Shown piece by piece: positions 1 through 8,471 of a stretch of DNA of 17,038 bases. Source of the stretch: Vairimorpha apis BRL 01 (Eukaryota; Microsporidia; Nosematidae); NCBI GenBank assembly GCA_000447185.1, contig KE647046.1, positions 1 through 17,038 on the forward strand, read 5' to 3'. Every line of letters starts with the position of its first letter. The first letter of the stretch is position 1. A model generated the notes under the pieces. It searched no databases. It saw nothing but the letters and a program-made list of their open reading frames with translations, and was not told where the DNA came from. Made by a program: the position numbers and the translations under genes.

Positions 1-1
1 T

Positions 2-891
2 TTAATATTTACAGGTATTCCTACGAAAAGAGAAATCGTAATATATTTATTAAGTAACAAATATTCTTTGTTAAGAAATTTGAAATTTAAACGTGATATT
101 TTAAAACGAAAAAACTTAATAATTTATTTAGAAAACCAAAATTATTTATATTTAAAAACAATTTCACAAAAAAAATAGAAAAATTAAAAGAAAGAATAAA
201 AGAAAATGATAAAGAAATTTTAAATTATTTGCGTTATGCACAATTTTCTCATTTTTTATTAAATAATAGCAAAGTACAAGAATTTGAAATTAATGAAATA
301 GCAGAAATTGGATCACAAAATAAATTACTTTTTTTGAAAATTTATCGGATGATGAAAATAAAAATGACGAGTTTTTTAATGATAATAAAATTAAAATGTT
401 TAAAAAACTAAAAGACATGATAATTTGAAAAGTATATGTAATCAACATAATTCTAAAATATCAAATCAAATCACAGAAAGAAAAAATACTATTGATTTAG
501 GTAAAATTACTTCAAAGAAAATAGATTTTAATTTTGTAAAACCATTTAATAAGAAAAATAAATGTTTTGTTTTAAAGGATATTATAAATGTAAAAAAAAG
601 AAAAGAAATTCACAGAACGACTATATAAAAATACTTAAAAGAAACACAATTATTAATACTGGATATGAAAATGTAAAAATTTTTCCTACATGTGAAAAAT
701 CAGAAATGAAAATTGTAAAAAAATGTAGAAAAGCTAAAATAAAATGGGATCAAAATTCAAATGATGATATTCATAATTTAAATTCTCCTATTTCAATTTT
801 AAAAAAAACGAAATTAAATGATACAAAATCGACTCAAAATAAACATAAGGAAATTGTATTTTTACAAAACATTGATACATATGAAGAATGA
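2..891 (+). CDS. Unrecognised gene, 5'-partial, broken by about four frameshifts
   Basis: I do not recognise this protein. Coding-like sequence runs from the left edge to a TGA at 889-891 but switches frame about four times: near 165-176 (A8 run), near 330-340 (T7 run), near 415-425, and near 588-602 (A-rich run). Between the switches the frames are open and lysine/asparagine-rich, like the other genes here. The first part is basic and hydrophobic, followed by a helical charged stretch around 172-230 (KLKERIKENDKEIL). The middle has an acidic patch around 335-375, and the C-terminal third is basic with KIKWDQN near 740-757 and SPISILKK near 785-810, which loosely resembles nuclear or phosphatase-binding linker sequence. 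That resemblance is not enough for a call. The true start lies outside the window. It may be a decaying gene or a real gene with sequence errors. Confidence 0.4.
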
Positions 892-1031
892 ATGATAAAA
901 TTCTAATTATCTTAGAATTTTTAAATAAATATATATTAGTTATTTTTGCATAGATTTTATGGTCTAAATATTTTAAAATATCTTTTTTTTGATAAACTAT
1001 ATTTCTGCTATATTCATGTAATAGAAATTAA
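892..1031. other. Short AT-rich intergenic spacer
   Basis: This spacer lies between the broken upstream gene and the Cfd1-like gene. I see no RNA gene or extra ORF. It ends in the CCCC start-proximal motif. Confidence 0.6.
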
Positions 1032-1035
1032 CCCC
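1032..1035 (+). promoter_or_regulatory. CCC-type start-proximal motif of Cfd1-like gene
   Basis: CCCC lies one base upstream of the ATG at 1037. C-runs are very rare in this AT-rich DNA, and the position matches the CCC-like signal described upstream of microsporidian start codons. Confidence 0.7.
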
Positions 1036-1036
1036 A

Positions 1037-1756
1037 ATGGTTAAAAAAATAGCAATCATGAGTGGTAAAGGTGGAGTAGGTAAATCAAGTATATCTATAT
1101 TACTTTCTACTATTTTATCTGAATCATATAGAGTACTTCTTCTTGATTTTGATATATGCGGTCCTTCTTGTTTATTACCTCTTAATGTTTCTGGTACAAT
1201 AAAGAAAGCTGAAAAAGGATTAGTACCGCTTCAAGTTAATAAAAATTTATTTGTAATTTCTATGGCTTCTATGATAAAAAAAGAAGATGCAGTGATTTGG
1301 AGAGGTCCCAAAAAATTATCGCTTTTGAATTTATTTTATGAATCCATTAATGATTATGATTATGTTATTATAGACACCCCTCCAGGTATTTCAGAAGAAC
1401 ATGACTTTTTAATTGATAAAAATATAGATGTTTTAATCGTTACAACATCACAAAATATTGCTTTAAATGATACGGAATTTGCAATAAATTTTTGTTTAAA
1501 AAATAAAATTAATATTGTTGGCGTGGTTGAAAATATGAGTGGTTTTAAATGTGAATGTTGTGGTAAAATTAATAATATTTTTGCAAAACGTGGTGGCGAA
1601 TTTTTAGCATTAGAATATAATCTGCAGATCATTAGTACATTACCACTTGAAACTTTTTTTAGTAAAATTTTAGATACAGGTGAATTTTTAGATAGATATA
1701 AAGAAACTAAAACATATAAACTTTTTAGAGAAAATGTACTTAAAATATTATCTTAA
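1037..1756 (+). CDS. CFD1: Cfd1/NUBP2-like cytosolic Fe-S cluster scaffold ATPase (Mrp/Nbp35 family)
   Basis: This 239-residue protein is a MinD-like P-loop ATPase of the Mrp/Nbp35 family. In other eukaryotes the Cfd1-Nbp35 complex builds Fe-S clusters for cytosolic and nuclear proteins. The deviant Walker A is KGGVGKSS at residues 11-18, the DxDxxGPS motif is near 37-44, and the Walker B/switch region is DTPPG at 113-117. The C-terminal cluster-bridging CxxC is C172-x-x-C175 within GFKCECCGK, with an extra Cys at 174. The protein starts almost directly at the ATPase core and lacks the N-terminal cysteine-rich extension of Nbp35, so Cfd1 is the better assignment. A bacterial-type Mrp is the alternative, but the context is eukaryotic. 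The start is supported by CCCC one base upstream. The gene is convergent with the Rab5-like gene, 58 bases apart, with AATAAA at 1764-1769 just after its stop. Confidence 0.85.
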   Translation: MVKKIAIMSGKGGVGKSSISILLSTILSESYRVLLLDFDICGPSCLLPLNVSGTIKKAEKGLVPLQVNKNLFVISMASMIKKEDAVIWRGPKKLSLLNLFYESINDYDYVIIDTPPGISEEHDFLIDKNIDVLIVTTSQNIALNDTEFAINFCLKNKINIVGVVENMSGFKCECCGKINNIFAKRGGEFLALEYNLQIISTLPLETFFSKILDTGEFLDRYKETKTYKLFRENVLKILS

Positions 1757-1763
1757 AAATATT

Positions 1764-1769
1764 AATAAA
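1764..1769 (+). terminator. Putative polyadenylation signal of Cfd1-like gene
   Basis: AATAAA lies eight bases after the stop codon, in a 58-bp convergent spacer. AT-rich DNA makes chance matches common, so this is only suggestive. Confidence 0.4.
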
Positions 1770-1809
1770 AAAATCTATTTAAATACAAATTTAAAGTTAG
1801 TATAAGCTA

Positions 1810-1815
1810 TTTATT
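1810..1815 (-). terminator. Putative polyadenylation signal overlapping the Rab5 stop codon
   Basis: On the minus strand the stop reads TAAATAAA, so AATAAA overlaps the TAA by one base. The same arrangement is seen at the uL4 and SRP19 stops. Confidence 0.45.
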
Positions 1816-2402
1816 TAACAGCAAAAATACTCCATAAACGAATGTCCTAATTTTACTCCTTTTTTCTTTGGTTTATATTTGTCTTTAGGTAAATTACTTG
1901 CAAACAATTCAAAAATTTTTGAAACATTTTCTCCGCTTTTGGCACTAGCCTCTAAAAAAATTAAATTTTGCTGCATAGCGTACTCTTTTCCTTCTTCAAA
2001 GTCAACTTGTCTGTCTTCTTCCATGTCAGTTTTATTACCAACCAATATTTTTAAAAAATCCTTTGGCTTCTGAAAATTTAACTCGTAAACCCATTGTTTT
2101 GCTGCTTCAAAACTATCACGAGAAGTTATATCATAAACTATTAAAGCAGCATCTGCATTTTTATAATAAATCGATACTAAACTATTGTATCTCTCTTGTC
2201 CTGCAGTATCCCATATTTCAAACTGTATAGTTGAATCTTTAGTTGACATAGATTTCGTTAAATATGATGCACCTATTGTACTTTCTTCATTAGGATTGAA
2301 CTGGTTTCTTACATATTTTAAAGATAGACTACTTTTTCCCACACTGTAATAGCCTAAGATTGCGATTTTATAGTTGTATGTGGGCAAACTTAGTTTTGAC
2401 AT
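1815..2402 (-). CDS. Rab5-family small GTPase (Ypt5x-like)
   Basis: This 195-residue Ras-superfamily GTPase would act as a membrane-bound switch in endosomal or vesicle traffic. The P-loop is GYYSVGKSS at residues 17-25, with switch I threonine T42 in STIGASYL. Switch II is WDTAGQERY at 64-72, keeping the catalytic glutamine Q69. Guanine recognition is by NKTD at 123-126 and ASAK at 152-155. The C-terminus ends in CC at 194-195, the usual Rab double-geranylgeranylation signal. STIGASYLTK and the YYKNADAALIVYDIT stretch are closest to Rab5/Vps21 proteins rather than Rab1 or Rab11. Length is normal for a Rab. The chosen ATG is the natural one, a few residues before the first beta strand. Unlike most neighbours it has no CCC or GGG just upstream. 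It is divergent from uL4 and convergent with the Cfd1-like gene. Confidence 0.9.
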   Translation of the reverse strand: MSKLSLPTYNYKIAILGYYSVGKSSLSLKYVRNQFNPNEESTIGASYLTKSMSTKDSTIQFEIWDTAGQERYNSLVSIYYKNADAALIVYDITSRDSFEAAKQWVYELNFQKPKDFLKILVGNKTDMEEDRQVDFEEGKEYAMQQNLIFLEASAKSGENVSKIFELFASNLPKDKYKPKKKGVKLGHSFMEYFCC

Positions 2403-2769
2403 ATTGTTATTTTTTTTTAATTTTTATAACTTTGTTTCAAATTTGATAGGTTATGTTTCAAATTTAAAGGATAGGTATAATTTTGATTAATAATAAAAAT
2501 ATTTAAATATAAATTTTTATGATAACAAACAAACTTATAGTATTTTTCCAATAACTTTTTTGTATGAAAAATGGATTTGAATTAGTTTATTATCATAAAT
2601 AAAATTTTATTTTTTCTAAAAAATACTTCTTTCTAAATTTAAATATATTTTTAGAAGTTTTTAAAATTTAAAATTTTTTATTTTTTAATATTTTGAGGAT
2701 AATATAAAAATTTGCTTTTTTAAAAACAAAATTTTGTGATTCTTTATTTTTAAAAATATATTTTTTTCA
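2403..2769. other. Divergent intergenic region, Rab5 / uL4
   Basis: This AT-rich spacer carries both 5' flanks. It contains a perfect 12-bp direct repeat, TGTTTCAAATTT, at 2433-2444 and 2454-2465, in the Rab5-proximal part. I see no ORF or RNA gene. Confidence 0.5.
2433..2465. repeat. 12-bp direct repeat upstream of the Rab5 gene
   Basis: TGTTTCAAATTT occurs at 2433-2444 and 2454-2465, with starts 21 bases apart, and GATAGG follows each copy within a few bases. It could be a small promoter duplication or chance in AT-rich DNA. The same 12-mer occurs again at 4016-4027. Confidence 0.35.
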
Positions 2770-2773
2770 CCCC
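2770..2773 (+). promoter_or_regulatory. CCC-type start-proximal motif of uL4
   Basis: CCCC directly abuts the ATG at 2774. It is the clearest example in the window of the microsporidian start-proximal C-run. Confidence 0.75.
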
Positions 2774-3772
2774 ATGGAAACTCAAGTTAATTGTTATGAA
2801 TTAGATGGTACAACAGTTAAATCTTCTTTAAGATTACCGGATGTTTTTACAGTAGACGTAAGAGCAGATATCATTGAACAAGTTCATTCATTAGAAAGAT
2901 TGAATTTAAGACAACCTTATGCTGTATCACCAGATGCAGGTATGCAACATTCTGCCGTATCGTGGGGAACTGGACGAGCTATTGCTAGATGTCCGCGTGT
3001 ATGTGGTAGTGGTACAAGAAGAGCAGGTCAAGGAGCTTTCGCAAATTTTTGTCGTAAAGGAAGAATGGCACATCCCACTACTACAATGAGAAGATGGTGT
3101 AGGAAAATACCTCTTAACACAAGAAGAATAGCATTAGCAATGTCTATTTCTGCTTCTTCTAGACCGTCATTTGTAGAGGCTAGAGGACATAAAATCGAAA
3201 ATGTTAAAATGATACCTTTAGTAGTTAGTGATGATGTTGAAAATTTAACAAAAACAAAAGATGCTATGGAGGTTTTGAAAAATTTCAATTTAGAAGATGA
3301 AGTAAATAAAGTAAAAAACAGTAAAACATTAAGAGGAACAAAAGGTAAAATGAGAAATCGAAGATTTAGAAAAAGAAAAGGAATTTTATTAATTCATAAT
3401 GGATCTGAAATAAAGGCATTTAGAAATATTCCTGGTGTAGATCAATTAAATATTAATAATCTTAATATATATGAATTAGCACCCGGTGGTCATGCTGGAA
3501 GATTAATTTTATGGACCGAAACCGCTTTTAACTTTTTAAATGATTTATTTGGTAAAATTAATGAAGAATCTAAGATATTAAAAAAATTTACGCTACCAAA
3601 AAAATTATATGCTAGTGACAATCTTGATGATTTATTCTTATCGGATGAAGTGCAGAGTATATTAGATGAAGTTAAATATGTTCCTGAATATTTACCTAAA
3701 AAAACAGATGAAGAACGTTTAGAAGATGAAAAATATTTAGCCATGTTTGATGCAACTAAAGTACAAGTTTAA
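2774..3772 (+). CDS. RPL4: 60S ribosomal protein uL4 (RPL4)
   Basis: This 332-residue protein is the large-subunit ribosomal protein uL4, whose extended loop lines the peptide exit tunnel. The N-terminal domain contains the family hallmark loop at about residues 46-105: [25 protein letters not shown], then [20 protein letters not shown]. This is followed by the [17 protein letters not shown] segment, [13 protein letters not shown], and the basic [14 protein letters not shown] region at about 200-214. The core ends with the typical [11 protein letters not shown]...TETAF block at about 255-271. Length matches compact eukaryotic uL4 proteins, which keep a shorter C-terminal tail than animals. 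The frame is intact throughout. Start and CCCC abut. The stop TAA overlaps AATAAA. Codon use is slightly less AT-biased than in the neighbours, as expected for a highly expressed gene. Confidence 0.97.
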   Translation: METQVNCYELDGTTVKSSLRLPDVFTVDVRADIIEQVHSLERLNLRQPYAVSPDAGMQHSAVSWGTGRAIARCPRVCGSGTRRAGQGAFANFCRKGRMAHPTTTMRRWCRKIPLNTRRIALAMSISASSRPSFVEARGHKIENVKMIPLVVSDDVENLTKTKDAMEVLKNFNLEDEVNKVKNSKTLRGTKGKMRNRRFRKRKGILLIHNGSEIKAFRNIPGVDQLNINNLNIYELAPGGHAGRLILWTETAFNFLNDLFGKINEESKILKKFTLPKKLYASDNLDDLFLSDEVQSILDEVKYVPEYLPKKTDEERLEDEKYLAMFDATKVQV

Positions 3773-3776
3773 TAAA
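3771..3776 (+). terminator. Putative polyadenylation signal overlapping the uL4 stop codon
   Basis: AATAAA begins at the second base of the TAA stop. Stop-overlapping signals are compatible with the very short 3' UTRs of microsporidian mRNAs. Confidence 0.5.
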
Positions 3777-4754
3777 TTATTTTTAATTTTTTTTACAAAC
3801 TTTACAAAAGTATTATATTTATTTTTTGCTTTTAAAATTTATAAAGCTTAGTTAATAAGATAATTTTATATTTTAAAACATTATTTTTGAATATAAAAGC
3901 TTTATATGTATACAAATTCTTTTAGTTATAAATAATTTAATGTATTTGTTTTAACAAAATTTCTTATTTATAATATTGTATTTGAACAAAAAGAGATTAA
4001 ATTTATATTTTAAAATGTTTCAAATTTTATATACTATTTTTACATAGTTTATAATAGAATAAAGATTTATATATAAGTTGCATTTATAAGTAAAATTATT
4101 TATCTATTATTATTATATATAAATTCTAAAATTTTTAATTTATAATATATCTAAAAAATAAATTTATCAATTAATTTAAAATTTATCTGTTTACAAAAAC
4201 AATATATTTTTATGTATATCAAAAAATATTTATAATACAATAAAACTTTTTTACGAAAAAATACGTTAATATATCTTATAAAACATTTAAGATTTATAAA
4301 TATTTAAAATATTAACTTCACAATATTATGTATTGTATATATTAATCATATGAATACAGATATAATTAATTAAATTATAATGTATAAGAGCTTTATAAAA
4401 AAAATTTCTTTTCTAAAAATAAAATTTCAATTTTAAATATATTATTTAATATTTTATAATCAAAATTATAATTTTTTGTTAAATTTAATAGTTCAAATTA
4501 TATATATATATTTAGTTACATATGTTAATTACTTGTTTTAAAAAATAATATGCATCAACTTTTACAATATTCAGTAATAAACTTTATAAATTTAAATTTA
4601 CTAGAAATTAATTTAAAGTATATATAACTACTATAAAAAACAACACAACTAAGGAAGTTTTTATAAATTAATAATTTTATAAAAATTTATTACATTTTAA
4701 ATGCAATTTTGTAAATTCTTGATGTAAAAAAACTTAAATATTTAAAATAATTAA
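3777..4754. other. AT-rich intergenic region without a recognisable gene
   Basis: About 1 kb of almost pure A/T with frequent stops in all frames. I see a short TA-dinucleotide run near 4499-4512 and a third copy of the 12-mer TGTTTCAAATTT at 4016-4027. I find no tRNA-like B box, rRNA or convincing ORF on either strand. Confidence 0.55.
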
Positions 4755-4757
4755 CCC
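4755..4757 (+). promoter_or_regulatory. CCC-type start-proximal motif of SRP19
   Basis: CCC directly abuts the ATG at 4758 after a long C-poor stretch. Confidence 0.7.
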
Positions 4758-5183
4758 ATGGAAAAAAAACAAGATTTTTATTGTCTTTATCCTGTTTATA
4801 TAGATTCTACTAAAACAGTTCAACAAGGACGAAAATTTAATAAAAGATTGTGTGTTCAAAATCCTAATTTTGCTGAAATTTATCAGGCACTAAATTATTT
4901 AGAAATTGAAAATATACCTGAAGCTTTAAAAAAACATCCAAGAGATTTTTTTAGATCAGGAAGATTTAAAATTAACAAAATGTATGAAAAGAAAAAATTA
5001 ATAGAAGGGTTGTCGCAAATTATTATTGAAAATCGTACTAAAAAATCTGATACTTCAAAAAAAACTTTTTCTGAACCAATAATTAAAGCACCAGAATATG
5101 TAACAACAAATAAAGGAGCCATTATTGAAAATAAATTAAATCTTGTTGCAAGAAAGAAAAAAGACAAAAAAAAGAAGAAATAA
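4758..5183 (+). CDS. SRP19: Signal recognition particle 19 kDa subunit (SRP19/Sec65)
   Basis: This 141-residue protein is SRP19, which binds helices 6 and 8 of the SRP RNA and lets SRP54 load, so it acts in co-translational targeting to the ER. The family signature is strong from the first residues: FYCLYPVYIDSTKT at 7-20, QGRKFNKRLCVQNPNFAEI at about 23-41, then KKHPRDFFRSGRFKI at about 58-72, all on the compact SRP19 RNA-binding fold. The C-terminus has the usual lysine-rich tail (RKKKDKKKKK). Length is close to animal SRP19 and much shorter than yeast Sec65. The start is fixed by the abutting CCC and by the conserved N-terminus. The stop overlaps AATAAA. The exchanger gene follows about 100 bases downstream on the same strand. 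Confidence 0.95.
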   Translation: MEKKQDFYCLYPVYIDSTKTVQQGRKFNKRLCVQNPNFAEIYQALNYLEIENIPEALKKHPRDFFRSGRFKINKMYEKKKLIEGLSQIIIENRTKKSDTSKKTFSEPIIKAPEYVTTNKGAIIENKLNLVARKKKDKKKKK

Positions 5184-5184
5184 A
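5179..5184 (+). terminator. Putative polyadenylation signal overlapping the SRP19 stop codon
   Basis: AATAAA spans the last lysine codon and the TAA stop. A T-rich run follows. Confidence 0.45.
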
Positions 5185-5277
5185 TTTTTTTTGTAATTTT
5201 AAGTTTTAATGTTTACTATATCAAATTTTATTTTTTTGTTTTTTTCTTTGTTTAAATTTAATTAATTTTTTTCGAAT

Positions 5278-5280
5278 CCC
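5278..5280 (+). promoter_or_regulatory. CCC-type start-proximal motif of the exchanger gene
   Basis: CCC lies four bases upstream of the ATG at 5285. The preceding TTCGAATCCC resembles a tRNA B box, but no tRNA fold surrounds it. Confidence 0.6.
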
Positions 5281-5284
5281 TATA

Positions 5285-6539
5285 ATGAAAATTTTTGATA
5301 TAAACGAACAATCTTTAGAATTTATTATTGTATATACGATATTTTGTATTATTTTATACATTTTAATATTTTCAATATTAATCTCACAATATTACACAAA
5401 AATTGTAGAACAATTTTTTTGTTCAATGGAAAATGATACAAAAAATGCTATGTTACTTTGTATTTTAAATAATATACCTAAAATAATATTTTCTATAGAT
5501 AAAACAAATATAGAATATAACTCACCAATGATTTTTGGTTATACTACCATTAATCTAACATTCGGCTTATCATTACTGTTACTTTGTACGGATATAAAGT
5601 GCTTTTTAAGTATCAATTTTATGGTCAAAGAATATATTCATCTATCTTTTTTGTTAATTCATCAAAAAATATATTTACAAGAAAAGTTTAATGTAGACAT
5701 ATTAATGAAAATTTCTATCATGTTATTTTTTTCATATTTAATATATAGTGTTTATATGGCAAATTTTAATTTTAATGAAATCCAATTTTTAAATGAATCT
5801 AATACAGATTTTACTCTTTTCACTCAAATTAATAAATATACGATAAAATTTATTTTAGATACCTTAATAATAGATATCGAAAATTTTAATAAAACATCAT
5901 GTGCAAATAGCATAAAAATAGTACTCTCGCCTATTTTAAATACAATTGTATTTTTATTTTATTTTTTTAATCAAACTAATACATTGACTGTATTAATAAG
6001 TTTAATTTTATCTTTTATCGTAGGTTGCTCTCTATTAAAATGTTCAAAAAAAAGAAATTTACAACAGATTAATTTTGCATATGGTCTTATAGCTTCATAT
6101 ATGTATATTCAGATTTTACTTAAAAGATTACCGGGTGCTTTTGATTTTTTTTCAAACAAATTAAATATTAAACCAAGTTTTTTGAGTATGATAAGCACAT
6201 CGATGTGCTTAATGTATCCAGAACTTCTTAATTTAATTTATTTTGGTAAAAATATAAACCTAGTTTATCAATCATAGCATTATTCAGTTCGATTATTTTT
6301 AATTCAACTTTACTTTTTCCATTAAAAACGATCTTTTTACAAAAGAAATTTTACGACTATTACAAAGGAAATGAAATAAGTTTATCTTTTAGTATTATTA
6401 GTTTAATTGTTATTTTTTTAATTATGTTATGCGAAATCAAAAATTGAGTCGTGATTTAGGTTATATACAGATGATAATTTTTTCATTTTATATGTTAACG
6501 CTTCTAGTAGAATATAAAAAATATGTGATTGATTTATAA
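5285..6539 (+). CDS. Divergent CaCA-family cation exchanger (Na/Ca exchanger-like), two C-terminal frameshifts
   Basis: This is a polytopic membrane protein. An uninterrupted frame gives 330 residues to a TAG at 6275-6277. Coding then continues in a second frame to about 6446 and in a third to TAA at 6537-6539, adding roughly 85 residues. The layout matches the CaCA family: two related hydrophobic halves, each with an alpha repeat. The first half has an entry helix around 11-35, then VEQFFCSMENDTKNA, the alpha-1-like NNIPKIIFS around 62-70 and GYTTINLTFGLSLLLLC around 85-101. The second half begins YGLIASYMYIQILLKRL, followed by alpha-2-like STSMCLMYPELL (304-315). Only after the first shift does it complete with SIIALFSSIIFNSTLLF, the expected alpha-2 second helix. 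The motifs are strongly degenerate: the alpha-1 acidic residue of the GSSAPEL-type motif is Lys66, while Glu313 is kept in alpha-2. Substrate is unknown. A pseudogene or another carrier is possible. Confidence 0.55.
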
Positions 6540-7427
6540 CCTCTTTTCTATAAGTAAATGAAAAAATTTATATAGATGTTAGAAAATTGTTGTAAATAAA
6601 ACAATTAATTATAATATAAATTATATTTAAAAATAATCAATAAATATATCTTAATTACCAAAAATATTTAGTTTTGTATACAATAAATTTTTTTAAGTTG
6701 TTATGGATAATTTCATTTTAATATTTTTAATATATTTGTCAAAAAATAATTTAAAAAATAAAAAATATTATAATTTATACAAAAAGATTTTTTGTAGCTT
6801 TTATTTAAATTATATACATTTTTTCTAAATAATGTTAGTTTTAGAACATACATTTTGTAAATTTTTTGTTCAAGTTAGTTATTTAAAAAATTGAATTAAA
6901 ATTTTTAATTTACATAATTTTTTATCCTAATATGTTAGTAATTTTAAGATTTTAAATTTAAATACAAATAATTTTTATTGTATTAAATTTTAGGTTTTAT
7001 ATTATTATCAAAAAAAAGAATAAATCAACAGATTATATAATTTTTGAGTTAATATTAAAAATTTTAGTTAATATTATTGTAAAAGTTTGTTTGTTAAATT
7101 TAAAAATTACAGAAAAATAAAAACTCTCTCTTAAATTATTTATAAGTATTTTTACAATAACTCAAAGTATTAAAAAGTTTTATATGTCAAAGTTTGGGAT
7201 AATTTTATGCTATAAGTTAATTAAACTTTCTATAAAAATTTAAAATTTAAAATTTAAAAAATTTATGTATTTAAATGTTTTAAAATTTTGATTAAAAATA
7301 ATGTATATTTTCATTTTTTTAAAAAGTTTCTCATTTAATAATTATTTTTTCAAAAAAGTTATACAAAATATAAGATTTTTTCGTTTTTTTTAAAAAAAAT
7401 ATAATACATTTTAATTTCATACTTGTT
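6540..7427. other. AT-rich intergenic region without a recognisable gene
   Basis: About 0.9 kb between the exchanger and the convergent membrane-protein gene. AATAAA at 6595-6600 could serve the exchanger transcript. Short A3-5/T3-4 tandem units occur near 7234-7262. I see no ORF, tRNA or rRNA signal on either strand. Confidence 0.5.
7234..7262. repeat. Short AAAATTT tandem repeat
   Basis: The 7-mer AAAATTT is repeated about three and a half times in tandem. It is a simple-sequence tract with no evident function. Confidence 0.45.
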
Positions 7428-8471
7428 CTACACTTTGGACAGCAAGTGTATCAAATGTACTCCTTCTGCAAAATAACAAATATAACATTGAACCAATGAA
7501 TGAAAAAAGAAAAATAATGCAAGAGGAAAAGCTATTAATATTATTAAAGGACTAGTTCCAATTAACAAACATATACCAAGAAGTGTAATTAATAAACTTA
7601 CATGAGCTGTTAAGACTCTTTTCCAGCTAACAATTTCTTCATTCTCTTCTTCTGAGCCCGATTCTAATAATGCAAAAAAATCGTTTTGTCCTCTATCTAT
7701 TTCAAATAAAAATTCATCGTCTGCATCCAATGTGTTTCTTCTAAAATAATCTCTGATTTCACTTTGCATTAAGAAATCGTCATCTGTTGCAAAAAATCTA
7801 GCTCTATGGATTAATTTTTTATCACGTGAAATTTCTTTTTGAGGTAATAAATCTACTTTACAATTTTTTAAAATTTCTTTTACAGGCATTTCAGACGTAG
7901 AATCAACACTAGAGTTTGATGTGATACTATCATTTGCATCTTTGGATTGTTGCTTTTCTTGAGTTTCCATCGTTTTTGTTCTAAAAATAGCAGAAAAGGC
8001 TTTAATTTTATTTTTACGCTTATTTGCAACATTATTTTTAAAAAAATATTCAATTAAACTTTTATCAACTTCTTCTGAAGTTATTTTATAATAATATACT
8101 TGTCCTAATATAAACATATTGTTAAGTGGATTTCTTACTTTCATTCTATGTAACAATCTTCTATCTGATTCAAATTTAAAAAGTGATTTGTTAATTTCGG
8201 AAGCTGCATAATAAAAATTATATAATGTTGAATTATCATATGGATCAGGTGTAGTCACTCTTCCTATAAGAAAGTCAATATTTTTTAATCTGCAATCAAT
8301 TATAATATTTCTGAATTCTTCTAAAGTAAACGTTTCTGTTGTATTTCCATCTACCTCTTCCATCTCAATTTCATCTCCTGGTGTTGAATTATTTGGTGCA
8401 CCAAGTATTTTAATAACTGTGTTTAGACTTTTTGCTCTTTCATACAAATTTATTTTTTCTGCGTTTACCAT
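7428..8471 (-). CDS. Unrecognised protein with C-terminal transmembrane hairpin
   Basis: I do not recognise this 347-residue protein. The first ~280 residues are hydrophilic. The N-terminal part holds a charged segment and a possible folded domain around 45-160 (FTLEEFRNIIIDCRLKNI, then IGRVTTPDPYDN, SDRRLLHRMKVRNPLNN and GQVYYYKITSEEVDKS). A low-complexity Ser/Asp/Gln linker follows around 165-195, then a region rich in DDE patches (about 228-280). Near the C-terminus, residues about 291-311 and 312-334 form two adjacent hydrophobic segments joined by a short turn (GTSPL), followed by a short polar tail. This suggests a tail-anchored or hairpin protein facing the cytosol, perhaps ER or spore-membrane associated (inference). 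There is no signal peptide. The ATG has no CCC upstream, unlike most neighbours. The frame is intact, so it is probably a real lineage-specific gene. Confidence 0.75.
   Translation of the reverse strand: MVNAEKINLYERAKSLNTVIKILGAPNNSTPGDEIEMEEVDGNTTETFTLEEFRNIIIDCRLKNIDFLIGRVTTPDPYDNSTLYNFYYAASEINKSLFKFESDRRLLHRMKVRNPLNNMFILGQVYYYKITSEEVDKSLIEYFFKNNVANKRKNKIKAFSAIFRTKTMETQEKQQSKDANDSITSNSSVDSTSEMPVKEILKNCKVDLLPQKEISRDKKLIHRARFFATDDDFLMQSEIRDYFRRNTLDADDEFLFEIDRGQNDFFALLESGSEEENEEIVSWKRVLTAHVSLLITLLGICLLIGTSPLIILIAFPLALFFFFHSLVQCYICYFAEGVHLIHLLSKV

Noticed and set aside
1360..1632. Antisense ORF inside the Cfd1-like gene (and similar antisense ORFs in Rab5, uL4, SRP19, Tfc4 and eS4)
   Set aside because: These are shadows of real coding frames on the other strand. 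They have no start motif and no family resemblance.
4499..4512. TA-dinucleotide run as a regulatory element
   Set aside because: It is too short and too common in DNA of this composition to mean anything by itself.
5268..5284. tRNA B-box-like TTCGAATCCC before the exchanger
   Set aside because: There is no acceptor or anticodon stem around it and it is followed at once by an ATG. The CCC is better read as the start-proximal motif.
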